Shown: positions 1 through 8,777 of the stretch, piece by piece
Position numbering within the stretch: position 1 is the first letter of the stretch
Layout of the letters: each line of letters begins with the position of its first letter
Assembly: GCF_000986795.1 (NCBI RefSeq)
Contig: NZ_LAYZ01000025.1
Coordinates: 124,001-188,000, forward strand
Length of the DNA stretch: 64,000 bases
Source: Salinicoccus sediminis
GTDB lineage: Bacteria > Bacillota > Bacilli > Staphylococcales > Salinicoccaceae
Direction: 5' to 3'
Translations under genes and position numbers: made by a program
Notes under the pieces: model-generated
What the model was told of the DNA's origin: nothing
Databases searched by the model: none
What the model saw: only the letters and a program-made list of their open reading frames with translations

Positions 1-476
1 TGTTTTTTGAAGGTGACATGCAGCTCCGTGTCCTTGTCATGCATGAGCATCTCCTGCCCCCTCGCTCCTGATACGTCGACCAGTGTGTCGGATTTGCTGT
101 AGACGAAGGTGATCCCCGTCTTCCTTTTTGCAAGGAAGCGGATGATTGCCTCATCCGCTTCCCTGATTTTTGATGAGAATACATACAGGACATGGCTGAG
201 ATCTGCTTTGCGGATCAGTTTCTTATATTGTTTCGGAGAGTATTCCGTCGTACCGACACCGGGGAAATCGAGAATCTGCCCCCGTTTTCCGTATTTATGG
301 GAAGAGATTGTACGCGTGGCATCGGTCCGGGTGGAAATGTGTGTATCGGCCCCGGCCAGTGCATTGACCAGTGCGCTTTTCCCGGCGTCTACCTGGCCCA
401 TCACTCCGATGCGGTAGTCGATCGTGCCCTCGATATACTTATGGAAAGCCTTGACCAGCGGATGTCCTCCGGACAT
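1..476 (-). CDS. P-loop GTPase, C-terminus beyond the window edge
   Basis: The first 158 codons of a small GTPase are present and the rest lies outside the window. A Walker A/G1 motif GQVDAGKSALVNAL is near residue 25, G3 reads DFPGVG, and G4 reads YSKSD in place of NKxD. That combination is usual in the immunity-related/dynamin-like and Era-like GTPases of the TRAFAC class. The ATG at 474-476 is preceded by GAGAGGTGAG. It starts 17 nt after the stop of the DUF368 membrane protein, so the two are probably co-transcribed. The partner or target cannot be deduced without the C-terminal half. Confidence 0.8.
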   Translation of the reverse strand, partial: MSGGHPLVKAFHKYIEGTIDYRIGVMGQVDAGKSALVNALAGADTHISTRTDATRTISSHKYGKRGQILDFPGVGTTEYSPKQYKKLIRKADLSHVLYVFSSKIREADEAIIRFLAKRKTGITFVYSKSDTLVDVSGARGQEMLMHDKDTELHVTFKK

Positions 477-493
477 AACACTCACCTCTCTAG

Positions 494-1336
494 TTAAATA
501 GTCTCTTCATTTTTCTTACCCATGTAATAGCTTATCAGGAGCCCTGCGATGAATACGGTGATCGTGGTCAGCCAGGTCAATGGCGTCGCCGGCATCCCCG
601 GATAGATTGCAAAGACGGATCCAAGGACCAGACCGAGTATCGCCGCGTACGTCAGATATGTGTAATGGCGCAGCATATACTGGATGATCCGGCTCGCCAC
701 TAGCAACCCGGCCAGGATTCCAAGCCCCGCAGCAAACAGCACAGGCAGCACAGCGAGGTTCAGCGATGTCAGTTCGCTCAGTGAATAGATGATGATGGAG
801 TACGAACCGAGAAGCAGAAGGACGAGTGAGCCTGAAATCCCCGGCAGCAGCATCGTTGCAGATCCGAGCATCCCGCTGAAGAACAGTTTGATGAGGAGCG
901 GTGCTGTAATCGATATCTCCTCTATCGGCACTTCTTCCGCCCGCAGCATCCCCATGATGAAGAGCCCCGCAACAGCAAGGACGACAAGCATATAATGGGG
1001 CGCTCTGAACTCCACTTTATAATTGGATATCCGAAGCATCATCGGGACGACGCCCAGGATCAGTCCGATGAAGAACCAGTGCACTGCCATCGTGTGGTTT
1101 CTGAGCAGGTAATCGATAAGCGATGACATCGTCAGTATCGCCACTCCCATGCCGATGACAAGCGGAATCAGATAGAGCACGGCATTTTTCCAGTGTTTGG
1201 AGACGACTCTGCTGACCGCCCCCAGGAACTGGTCATAGATGCCGAGCAGCAGCGCCATCGTACCGCTGCTCACGCCGGGGATGAGTTCACATATCCCCAT
1301 CAGGAAACCTTTAAATATATTTACCCATTTCAACAT
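494..1336 (-). CDS. DUF368 family polyprenyl-phosphate transporter (PopT-like)
   Basis: This 280-residue protein has about eight to nine hydrophobic segments. The family signature is at the N-terminus (FKGFLMGICELIPGVSSGT, about residues 9-27) with a second copy-like motif, MLLPGISGS, near residue 163. DUF368 proteins (PopT) are known to translocate undecaprenyl phosphate so that the carrier lipid is recycled for cell-wall synthesis. Specific function here is inferred from family membership. It is divergent from the nadR-like gene and is the first gene of a probable pair with the GTPase downstream. Confidence 0.85.
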   Translation of the reverse strand: MLKWVNIFKGFLMGICELIPGVSSGTMALLLGIYDQFLGAVSRVVSKHWKNAVLYLIPLVIGMGVAILTMSSLIDYLLRNHTMAVHWFFIGLILGVVPMMLRISNYKVEFRAPHYMLVVLAVAGLFIMGMLRAEEVPIEEISITAPLLIKLFFSGMLGSATMLLPGISGSLVLLLLGSYSIIIYSLSELTSLNLAVLPVLFAAGLGILAGLLVASRIIQYMLRHYTYLTYAAILGLVLGSVFAIYPGMPATPLTWLTTITVFIAGLLISYYMGKKNEETI

Positions 1337-1427
1337 GTTTTAATTTACCTTCCATTTTCACGTAGTCTATTACCATACGATTGTAGCATAATTTTCGTTT
1401 CTCTTCGTCCACCGCAGGGGGCCCGGT

Positions 1428-1456
1428 TTGATAATACGTTTTCATATTGTTATAAC
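1428..1456 (+). promoter_or_regulatory. Sigma-A promoter of the nadR-like gene
   Basis: TTGATA (1428-1433) and TATAAC (1451-1456) are separated by exactly 17 bp. Transcription would start near 1463. That rules out the in-frame ATG at 1428 as the start of the downstream gene and supports the ATG at 1491. Confidence 0.7.
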
Positions 1457-1490
1457 TAATCTAACAGATAAATCGATGGGAGATACTGAT

Positions 1491-2552
1491 ATGAGAGACC
1501 TTGGTATATATTTTGGAACATTCGCACCGTGCCATGTCGGACATTTTGAACAGATCGTGCGTGCCAAACGTGAAAACAGGCATGCGCTCGTCATCGTCAG
1601 CGGATATGAAGGAGACCGCGGCAATACATACGGAATGTCACTGGATAACAGGGTAAAGGCGATGCGACAGCTGCTGCGGAATGATGAAAACGTATCGGTC
1701 ATCAAGCTGGATGAAACGGATATCCCGAGATACCCCCACGGCTGGGAGCCATGGCTGGAAATGCTTGCAGAGAAGATTTCCCAAGGTTTCGATGGGCTGG
1801 ATTTCAAGGTGGGGAAAATGACCTATTATGTTGGCGAGGAGGAGTATATCGATCCTCTCCGTAATTTCTTTGATGAGAAATGGAGCGGAATCGATACGCG
1901 TATAACCATGGTCGACCGTAAGATCCTCGGCATCAGCGGGACAAGCATACGGGAAGAGCCCATATTGAACTGGGATTATGTCACCCGGCCGTTCAGACGG
2001 TTTTTCGTGCAGAATGTGCTGGTACTTGGCGCGCCGGCTACGGGAAAATCATCACTGGTCCAGGACCTTGCCCGCAGATATTCCACCAGCTATTCCACAG
2101 AGTATGCAAAGGAATACCGCGCTGCACAGCATGTCGCCGCCGATGAACTGGATGTCAAGGATCTTCATGCAGTGGGCATCGGACAGTTCGAGAATAACAA
2201 AAGGAATATCCACTCCCCCGGTACACGAAAAGTATTCTTTGCGGATACAGATGTGATGATGACGAAAATCTACATGAAGATGCACGCTGTAGGTGATGAA
2301 TTCCATCAGTTGAAGTCGGTATTCGACTACTTCATAGATCTTCAGAACTGGTCCCTCGTCCTCGTGCTGCCGCCCCGGGAGAATGACAAGAGTGAATATT
2401 CCGCAACCATGCACCAGATGATTCTGGAAGAACTCGAACTTCAGGGGCTGAAGTATGTCACCCATACACTCGAAGGGGAATCCTACAGGGATCAGTACCA
2501 GGAGGCTCACAGCCTCGTGGATGAGATTCTCAAAGACGGCAAGGACAATTGA
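1491..2552 (+). CDS. nadR: NadR-like bifunctional nicotinamide-nucleotide adenylyltransferase / ribosylnicotinamide kinase
   Basis: A 353-residue, two-domain protein. Residues about 1-175 form a nucleotidyltransferase fold with GTFAPCHVGH (HxGH-type nucleotide site) near the start and GISGTSIRE near residue 150. Residues about 180-350 form a P-loop kinase domain with GAPATGKSSL. Such proteins make NAD from nicotinamide riboside or NMN. There is no DNA-binding domain at the N-terminus, unlike enterobacterial NadR. The start at 1491 follows GGGAG with 8 nt spacing and a well-placed promoter. With nadB-nadC-nadA at the far end of the window, both salvage and de novo NAD synthesis are encoded here. 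Confidence 0.85.
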   Translation: MRDLGIYFGTFAPCHVGHFEQIVRAKRENRHALVIVSGYEGDRGNTYGMSLDNRVKAMRQLLRNDENVSVIKLDETDIPRYPHGWEPWLEMLAEKISQGFDGLDFKVGKMTYYVGEEEYIDPLRNFFDEKWSGIDTRITMVDRKILGISGTSIREEPILNWDYVTRPFRRFFVQNVLVLGAPATGKSSLVQDLARRYSTSYSTEYAKEYRAAQHVAADELDVKDLHAVGIGQFENNKRNIHSPGTRKVFFADTDVMMTKIYMKMHAVGDEFHQLKSVFDYFIDLQNWSLVLVLPPRENDKSEYSATMHQMILEELELQGLKYVTHTLEGESYRDQYQEAHSLVDEILKDGKDN

Positions 2553-2669
2553 ATGAAAACGCATTTATTTGTAAAATTACACAATTGAAGCTGTCACCTC
2601 CATATATTGATGGAAAATACAGAAAACTTTGTTATCATAGTTACCATCTATTTAATGGAGGAAGATTTC

Positions 2670-3818
2670 ATGGAACAAAAACTGTTGCTTACACCAGGCC
2701 CGACGCCCATTCCGCCCGAGGTTTCAAGCCGTATGGCCGAGGGCATGATCGGTCACCGCTCCAATGACTTCAATAAGCTGATGGAAAGTATCCAGCCCGG
2801 ATTGAAAACCATACTCGGCACAAAAAACCCTGTTGCCATCCTTTCTTCAAGCGGTACAAGTGCACTTGAAGCTGCGATGGTGAACCTCGTCAGGCCGGAC
2901 GAATCCATTGTCATCATAGTGAGTGGTTCATTCGGCGACCGCTTCAGGAATATTGCAAAAACATACCCTTTCGATGTCCATGTGTACGACGTCGAATGGG
3001 GACAAGCGGCAGATCCGGAAAAATTCGAAGAATTTCTGAACACAAAAGAAAATGTCAAAGCAGTCTTCTCACAGTCATGCGAAACCTCGACAGCGGTAAT
3101 CCATCCGCTCAATGCACTCGGCGAAGCCGTTAAATCCTATAACAGCGAAACGCTGTTCGTCGTCGACGGTGTCAGCATCGTCGGAGGCATGAAATTCGAT
3201 ATGGAGCAGGATAATATCGATTGTCTTGTAACAGGCAGCCAGAAAGCACTGATGCTTCCGCCGGGACTCGCATTTGTTGCGATGAATGATACAGCGAGGC
3301 AGAAGGCGGCTGACAATGAACTGCCCCGCTTCTATCTCGATATCAACCGGTATTTCAAAGCACTGGAAGACCACTCTACGCCATTCACACCTGCAGTCTC
3401 CCTGATCCAGGGGCTTGAGAGGGTACTGGAAATCTATCACGAGGAAGGCGTTGAAAATGTATTCGAACGCCACAGAAACATGCAGGATATGCTCCGGGCC
3501 GGCCTCAGGGCACTGGGCCTCACGATGCTGGTGGCCGATGAATATGCCTCCCCGACCGTCACAGCTTTCCAATCGGGTGAAGATGAGCTGAAAGTCATCA
3601 AGGATCAGCTTAAAAGTGAGCATCAGATCACGATCGCCGGCGGGCAGAAGGAACTCAAGGGCAAAATACTCCGCATCGGGCACATGGGTTACATGTTCCC
3701 CCACGATATGATCCGGGTGCTCGCCGCAATCGAAGCGATACTCAGCGATTACAGGAATGAAAATTACTATGGCAGGGCAGTCGCTGCCGCACAGGAGGCG
3801 TATTATGGAAAACTATAG
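2670..3818 (+). CDS. Class V aminotransferase, serine-pyruvate/alanine-glyoxylate type, probable serine pathway enzyme
   Basis: A 382-residue PLP enzyme with the N-terminal signature LLTPGPTPIPPEV and the likely Schiff-base lysine in VTGSQKALMLPPG near residue 191. The ATG at 2670 follows GGAGGA. It overlaps serA by 14 nt, so the two genes are translationally coupled. The context suggests that this enzyme transaminates phosphohydroxypyruvate or hydroxypyruvate in serine synthesis. That role is inferred, because family members are known as alanine-glyoxylate, serine-pyruvate or purine catabolism aminotransferases. No canonical SerC is in the window. Confidence 0.85.
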   Translation: MEQKLLLTPGPTPIPPEVSSRMAEGMIGHRSNDFNKLMESIQPGLKTILGTKNPVAILSSSGTSALEAAMVNLVRPDESIVIIVSGSFGDRFRNIAKTYPFDVHVYDVEWGQAADPEKFEEFLNTKENVKAVFSQSCETSTAVIHPLNALGEAVKSYNSETLFVVDGVSIVGGMKFDMEQDNIDCLVTGSQKALMLPPGLAFVAMNDTARQKAADNELPRFYLDINRYFKALEDHSTPFTPAVSLIQGLERVLEIYHEEGVENVFERHRNMQDMLRAGLRALGLTMLVADEYASPTVTAFQSGEDELKVIKDQLKSEHQITIAGGQKELKGKILRIGHMGYMFPHDMIRVLAAIEAILSDYRNENYYGRAVAAAQEAYYGKL

Positions 3819-5397
3819 AATACTCGTGCTCGACCCTGTAAGCGAAGACGGCATCAAGGAACTCCTCGACCATCCCAATTATGATGTGGATGTAAACACC
3901 GGGCTCAGTGAAGAGGAGATTCTGGAAACGGTCCACGAATACCATGCACTGATCGTCAGGAGCCAGACGACCGTAACTGAAGAAATCATCAGATATGCGA
4001 GACAGCTCAAAGTCATCGCACGTGCCGGTGTCGGTGTGGACAACATCGATATCGATGCTGCAACGAAGCATGGTGTCATAGTCATAAATGCACCTGACGG
4101 CAATACGATCAGTGCGACTGAACATACGATGGCCATGATGCTGTCACTCACACGGGACATCCCCGCTGCACACAAAGAACTTTCAGAAGGTAAATGGAAC
4201 AGAAAAGGACACAAGGGAACGGAAATGTACGGCAAGACGCTCGGCATCATCGGCGTCGGGAAAATCGGATTGGGTGTGGCCAAACGCGCGCAGAGTTTCG
4301 GCATGAGAATCATTGCCTTCGACCCTTATCTGTCGGACGATAAAGCACAGGAAGCGGAAATCGAGAAGATGGAAGTGGATGAAATTGCCGCCCGGGCGGA
4401 TTTCCTTACCGTCCACACTCCCCTTACCCCCCAGACGAAAGGGATTGTGGGCGAAGACTTCTTCGGCAGGACGAAACCGGGTCTGAAAATCGTCAACGTT
4501 GCCCGCGGCGGAATCATCGACGAAGATGCACTGCTCAAAGCCCTGGACGGGGGCAGGGCGGACGGGGCGGCCCTTGATGTCTTCGAAGAGGAGCCGCCCA
4601 CAGATATGAAACTGCTGAACCATCCGAAAGTGGTGGTCACACCGCACCTCGGCGCTTCCACAGTGGAAGCACAGGAGAAAGTCGCCATCAGCGTTTCCCG
4701 GGAAATAATCGACATCCTTGAAAACAACACAATTGTCCATGCCGTCAACGCTCCGCGCATCAGCGAGAATATCAATAAAGAACTCAAGCCGTATATCAAC
4801 ATTTCAAGCCACATGGGGGAAGTCGGCATCCAGCTGATGAACCGTCCCCCTTCCGAAATCAAGCTTAAATACCACGGGGAGCTTGCAATCGATGATACGA
4901 GCATGCTGACACGCTCATTCGTCTCCAGCATGCTCAAACCCCACCTCGGGGAGAACGTCAATATCATCAACGCACTCTACCTGCTCCAGGAACAGGATGT
5001 CGTCTATAAAGTTGAAAAGAAGGGAAAGGCCCACGGATACAGCAACTATCTGGAGGCAGAACTGATCAATGAGGATGAAACCCTTGTGCTCGGCGCAAGT
5101 GTGCTGAACGGCTACGGGGAACGCATAGTCAAGATTAATGAGTTCCAGGTGGACATCAAACCAACGAAACACCTCCTGTTCATAGACCATCAGGACCGGC
5201 CGGGTATCATTGGAGAGATGGGCATCACACTTGGTACCCACAAAGTCAACATTGCGAGCATGCAGCTCGGCAGGCACGACGAAGGGGGCAATGCACTCCT
5301 TTCCCTCTCACTTGACCAGGGCGTGAACGATGAAGCGATGGAGGAATTGAGCAAAATCAAAGGTTTTAACGGCCTGAAGCAGGTCGACCTGTCATAA
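3805..5397 (+). CDS. serA: D-3-phosphoglycerate dehydrogenase
   Basis: This 530-residue enzyme catalyses the first step of serine synthesis. The Rossmann glycine motif GIIGVGKIGLG lies near residue 147. The catalytic Arg region is NVARGGIIDEDAL, the Glu lies in DVFEEEPP, and the His lies in TPHLGAST near residue 284. An intervening ASB domain and a C-terminal ACT domain (HLLFIDHQDRPGIIGEMG, about residue 457 on) are present, as in the long Bacillus form. AGGAGG lies 7 nt upstream of the ATG at 3805, inside the end of the aminotransferase gene. Serine feedback through ACT is a family expectation, not seen directly. Confidence 0.95.
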   Translation: MENYRILVLDPVSEDGIKELLDHPNYDVDVNTGLSEEEILETVHEYHALIVRSQTTVTEEIIRYARQLKVIARAGVGVDNIDIDAATKHGVIVINAPDGNTISATEHTMAMMLSLTRDIPAAHKELSEGKWNRKGHKGTEMYGKTLGIIGVGKIGLGVAKRAQSFGMRIIAFDPYLSDDKAQEAEIEKMEVDEIAARADFLTVHTPLTPQTKGIVGEDFFGRTKPGLKIVNVARGGIIDEDALLKALDGGRADGAALDVFEEEPPTDMKLLNHPKVVVTPHLGASTVEAQEKVAISVSREIIDILENNTIVHAVNAPRISENINKELKPYINISSHMGEVGIQLMNRPPSEIKLKYHGELAIDDTSMLTRSFVSSMLKPHLGENVNIINALYLLQEQDVVYKVEKKGKAHGYSNYLEAELINEDETLVLGASVLNGYGERIVKINEFQVDIKPTKHLLFIDHQDRPGIIGEMGITLGTHKVNIASMQLGRHDEGGNALLSLSLDQGVNDEAMEELSKIKGFNGLKQVDLS

Positions 5398-5401
5398 ACA
5401 T

Positions 5402-5434
5402 AAAAACCATCACAATCATTTGTGATGGTTTTTT
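5402..5434. terminator. Bidirectional intrinsic terminator between serA and the HAD gene
   Basis: A stem ACCATCACAA / TTGTGATGGT is flanked by A and T runs on both sides, so it can serve the convergent serA and HAD transcripts. Confidence 0.85.
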
Positions 5435-6525
5435 AGTATGATTTCTTCGGTTTCCAAAACGGACTCTACCATATTTGTCACACCAAGCGTTTCAAAGTCC
5501 GGAATGATTTCCTCGCCGGTCAATCCGGTCAGAGTGGCGATGAAATCCGCACCGATTGCCTCAGCGCAGTAGAAATCAGCAATGGAATCTCCGATGATGA
5601 AAATTTTCTCTTTGGATACATTTCTTTTATCGACCGCGTCTTCGAAATGCGTTTCATCATGGCCATAAAGACTCCACAGATAACTGTATGGATGTGGTTT
5701 TGCCAGGGAAACATCAACACCTTCCACTCCTTCCGCCGCAAGGACCTCAGACGCCGTGGAAACTCTGTTGCTCCTGAAAATATCCATGAGGCCATGCTGG
5801 TGGAAAGGAATCAGTGTTTCCTGTCTCGGCCTGCCGGTGGCCACTCCGATCTCCACACCTGCTTCAATGAGCCGTTTCAGCATGGCTTTGATATCCTCCG
5901 GGGGACGGATCCATTCCTCATCATTGATGAAGCCTTTCTTTCCTTCCTCTTCAGCCTCCATACCGGTCGATGTTTTGACATCAGCGCTTCCAAGATACCA
6001 TTCCTGGTACTTGTACTGGCCGGTCGTCCATACAGGGCCATGCATATCGAATACTTCAGGATCTGAAAGCCCGATTCTGCGGCGGGCATATTCAATCAGC
6101 TCCGTATAGATCGTATCTTTCGTATAGTTCCCCTCTTTCAGGAAATCCACAACATGGCTGTAGTCCACTTCCACATCACCCAGCATCTCGCCGACTGTGT
6201 AGATATCGGAAATGTCCACATTATCCACGTTGATGCTGGAATATTTGATCAAATTTATATAGAGGACGGAAAATGTGACAAAGAGCATATCCCAGTTGGA
6301 ATTGAGCCCCATTTTCTTGAACCTTTCAAGCACTTCATCATTGCTGAAGATGGATGCCCGTATGCCGTCTATCTCCTCATCTGTATAATCAATCTTAAAC
6401 TTCTCTTTCTCCAAATTTAAGTATCTGGGGCTGTACAGCATTTCGTGCACTGCAAGGGCAGACACATCAAAGCATCTTTCCTCACTGAGAAACACCCCGT
6501 CAACATCGAATAGTACCACAGTCAC
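5416..6525 (-). CDS. HAD-superfamily hydrolase, long form
   Basis: A 369-residue protein with the HAD nucleophile motif DVDGVFLSEE at residues 7-16. Motif II/III sits in the GVEIGVATGRPR region near residue 230, and motif IV reads IIGDSIADFYCAEAIGAD near residue 311. A roughly 150-residue helical insertion follows motif I, consistent with a C1-type cap. The start is GTG at 6523-6525, with AGGAGG 9-10 nt upstream. Its substrate is unknown; phosphatase activity is inferred from the motifs. The gene stands alone and converges on serA. Confidence 0.8.
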   Translation of the reverse strand: MTVVLFDVDGVFLSEERCFDVSALAVHEMLYSPRYLNLEKEKFKIDYTDEEIDGIRASIFSNDEVLERFKKMGLNSNWDMLFVTFSVLYINLIKYSSINVDNVDISDIYTVGEMLGDVEVDYSHVVDFLKEGNYTKDTIYTELIEYARRRIGLSDPEVFDMHGPVWTTGQYKYQEWYLGSADVKTSTGMEAEEEGKKGFINDEEWIRPPEDIKAMLKRLIEAGVEIGVATGRPRQETLIPFHQHGLMDIFRSNRVSTASEVLAAEGVEGVDVSLAKPHPYSYLWSLYGHDETHFEDAVDKRNVSKEKIFIIGDSIADFYCAEAIGADFIATLTGLTGEEIIPDFETLGVTNMVESVLETEEIILKNHHK

Positions 6526-6660
6526 AGCCGATTCCCTCCTGTTCGCAGTTGTTTTAGGTTAAGTACCAGTTTCTCACACTGGTCCCCATATGTCGACTGA
6601 ACTTTTACATAATTCAATATATTCACCTGCATGCCAAAATGGCAGATCCAGGTCATATCG

Positions 6661-6699
6661 TTAAGTGTTTGTTAAAAAATTTTTAAAATTTCATCAAAA
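6661..6699 (+). promoter_or_regulatory. Probable PhoP box upstream of the phosphate transporter
   Basis: Four hexamers are spaced exactly 11 bp apart: TTAAGT (6661), TTAAAA (6672), TTAAAA (6683) and TCAAAA (6694). The PhoP consensus of Bacillus-type bacteria is TT(A/T)ACA-like direct repeats with about 5 bp between them, i.e. an 11-bp period. A TAAGAAT element at 6717-6723, preceded by ATG, could serve as the -10 and would place the box just upstream of it. PhoPR control of nptA is known in Staphylococcus aureus. Confidence 0.6.
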
Positions 6700-6724
6700 G
6701 CCACATTATTGCAAATGTAAGAAT

Positions 6725-6738
6725 TTAACCCGGGTTAA
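6725..6738. promoter_or_regulatory. 14-bp perfect palindrome TTAACCCGGGTTAA
   Basis: A perfect dyad lies between the Pho-like repeats and a TATAAT at 6775-6780 upstream of nptA. It has the size of an operator for a dimeric regulator. It lacks a T-run, so it is not a terminator. The regulator is unknown. The remainder of the 340-bp gap 6526-6866 is AT-rich with no open reading frame. Confidence 0.4.
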
Positions 6739-6866
6739 TTTATTTATTTTAATGCATTTTATTATATTCCATCCTATAATGAGAACCGTAACATGGTATG
6801 TAAATTCCAAGTAAAATCAATTAAATTAACGTAAAGGCGCCAAGGTGCCTAATTGGGGGAATATTT

Positions 6867-8534
6867 ATGGAACTCAGTCCGATGGAGGTCATCTTCCTAT
6901 TTTTAGGCGGGCTAGGTATTTTTCTTTATGGACTTAAAATGATGGGTGACGGACTTCAGGCAGCTGCCGGCGACCGCCTCAGAGAAATCCTGAACCGGAT
7001 GACTTCCAATCCATTGCTGGGGGTTCTTGCAGGAATCATTGTTACTATACTGATACAGAGCAGTTCAGGTACGACTGCCATTACCATCGGGCTTGTCTCC
7101 GCCGGTTTTATGACTCTCAGACAATCCATTGGGGTCATAATGGGAGCCAACATCGGCACTACTGTCACGGCTTTCATCATCGGTCTTGATATCGGTGCCT
7201 ATTCACTCCCTATTCTTGCCCTTGGGGCATTCATGATTTTCTTCCTGGGCAGCAGACCGCAGGCAAATAATCTCGGAAGGGTCCTGTTCGGTTTTGGTGC
7301 CCTCTTCTATGGACTTGAGTTGATGGGCGACGGGGTAAAACCTCTCGCAGACCTGGAATCATTCTCAAATCTGATGCTGGATGTATCCCATAACCCTCTG
7401 CTCGGCATTGCTGTAGGAACTGTACTTACAGTCATCGTTCAGAGTTCAAGTGCAACCATTGCAATACTGCAGGGCTTCTATGCAAATAACCTTGTAGAAC
7501 TCGATGCCGCGTTGCCAATCCTCCTGGGGGATAACATCGGCACTACTGTCACAGCTATACTTGCAGCACTTGTCGGATCCATCGCAGCCAAGCGGGCTGC
7601 TGCTGTACATGTGGTCTTCAACGTGATTGGCGCCACAATATTCTTAATCGGCCTCCCCCTGTTCACAAGACTTATCACTTACCTGCAGGGAACATTCGAA
7701 CTGAATCCTGAGATGACGATTGCCTTCGGCCACGGGTTCTTCAACATCACGAATACTTTGATACATCTTCCTTTCGTCTTCGCGCTCGCCTGGATTGTAA
7801 CCAAGCTTATTCCAGGCAAGGATTTTTCAGAGGAATTCCAGCCGAACCAGCTTGATCCACTGCTGTTGAAACGCTCTCCGGGCATTGCATTGCAGGGTGC
7901 CCAGGCCGAAGTTAAAAACCTTGGAAACCTGACGCTCAGTATTCTCGATGATTCCCAGAGCTTCAGCAAATCAGGAGACAGCAAGAAATATAAAGAGATC
8001 AAAGAAAAAATCAATGTCGTGGATACACTGCAGGACAGCATCAAGAAATATCTCATCGATGCCTCGAAATATGACATCAGTGATGAAGATATTGAAAGAC
8101 AGGCGACATTGCTTGAAATCACACGCATACTGCACAAAGTAAGCATACAGATCAATGAGTACACCGAATCCTACAACAAGAAATTCAGAGAAAAGATCGA
8201 GATTTCCGACGAAGCAAAAGAAGGCCTCCAGAACCTTTACGAACATGTATACAAATCATTCAAGAAGGCCATCGATACACTCGACATCTACAGTCCGCAG
8301 GAGCTGGAGGAAGTCATCAGACTCAGCCAGAAATCCTATAAGATTGAGAACAAGCTCAGAAAACAGCACGTCAAACGCCTGAACAAGGGAACATGCTCCA
8401 CGGACGGCGGTCTGCTGTATGTAGATCTCATCAGCAACCTCGAACGGATCGGTTATAATGCCCGTAACATTTCCGAAACCAACCTTGATGAAGACTACGA
8501 CGAACTTTCCGAAGACACTGTAATCTATGAATAA
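6867..8534 (+). CDS. nptA: Na+/phosphate cotransporter with C-terminal PhoU-like domain
   Basis: A 555-residue type II Na/Pi cotransporter. Residues about 1-310 carry two inverted QSSS repeats (IQSSSGTTAITIGL near residue 68 and VQSSSATIAILQG near residue 192), each followed by GxNIGTTVTA. Residues about 335-550 form a helical PhoU-like regulatory region. The ATG follows GGGGG. An imperfect hairpin, AGGCGCC/GGTGCCT, lies 17-32 nt upstream. The tandem TTAA repeats in the leader suggest phosphate-starvation control. Confidence 0.92.
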   Translation: MELSPMEVIFLFLGGLGIFLYGLKMMGDGLQAAAGDRLREILNRMTSNPLLGVLAGIIVTILIQSSSGTTAITIGLVSAGFMTLRQSIGVIMGANIGTTVTAFIIGLDIGAYSLPILALGAFMIFFLGSRPQANNLGRVLFGFGALFYGLELMGDGVKPLADLESFSNLMLDVSHNPLLGIAVGTVLTVIVQSSSATIAILQGFYANNLVELDAALPILLGDNIGTTVTAILAALVGSIAAKRAAAVHVVFNVIGATIFLIGLPLFTRLITYLQGTFELNPEMTIAFGHGFFNITNTLIHLPFVFALAWIVTKLIPGKDFSEEFQPNQLDPLLLKRSPGIALQGAQAEVKNLGNLTLSILDDSQSFSKSGDSKKYKEIKEKINVVDTLQDSIKKYLIDASKYDISDEDIERQATLLEITRILHKVSIQINEYTESYNKKFREKIEISDEAKEGLQNLYEHVYKSFKKAIDTLDIYSPQELEEVIRLSQKSYKIENKLRKQHVKRLNKGTCSTDGGLLYVDLISNLERIGYNARNISETNLDEDYDELSEDTVIYE

Positions 8535-8539
8535 AGATG

Positions 8540-8567
8540 AAATCCCGATGCGTCTGCATCGGGATTT
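8540..8567 (+). terminator. Intrinsic terminator of nptA
   Basis: A 12-bp perfect stem AAATCCCGATGC / GCATCGGGATTT with a 4-nt loop ends 33 nt after the nptA stop. Confidence 0.8.
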
Positions 8568-8568
8568 C

Positions 8569-8667
8569 CTATTGCCTCACTGAACACGACTGCATATTCG
8601 AAATTCTGGCAGCTGTCGGGATGCTCCAGGCATCGTCGTCCGGAATGACAGGCCTGTAATTTTCCAT
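8569..8667 (-). CDS. Possible 32-codon small ORF
   Basis: This frame starts at ATG (8665-8667), preceded by AGAGAGGTGTGTT (a plausible RBS), and ends with TAG at 8569. The peptide begins MENYRPVIPDDDAWSIPTAA and is hydrophilic with two cysteine/serine residues near its end. It shares the nptA terminator stem in the opposite orientation. I do not recognise it, and no clear promoter is visible. It could be a real small protein or chance. Confidence 0.3.
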   Translation of the reverse strand: MENYRPVIPDDDAWSIPTAARISNMQSCSVRQ

Positions 8668-8728
8668 AACACACCTCTCTTTTATACCCCATTGCCCACG
8701 GATGGTTATTTCATACACCAACAGAGCA

Positions 8729-8757
8729 TTGTACATTTTCCCTTGTAATATTAGAAT
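8729..8757 (+). promoter_or_regulatory. Promoter of the MoxR-DUF58-DUF4129 operon
   Basis: TTGTAC (8729-8734) and TAGAAT (8752-8757) are separated by 17 bp, about 20 nt before the moxR-type start codon. Confidence 0.6.
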
Positions 8758-8777
8758 AAAGGAAAAGGGGGAGTTTT

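Noticed and set aside
2607-2669. Longer start for the serine-pathway aminotransferase
   Set aside because: The family begins at MEQKLLLTPGPTP, and GGAGGA is placed for ATG 2670.
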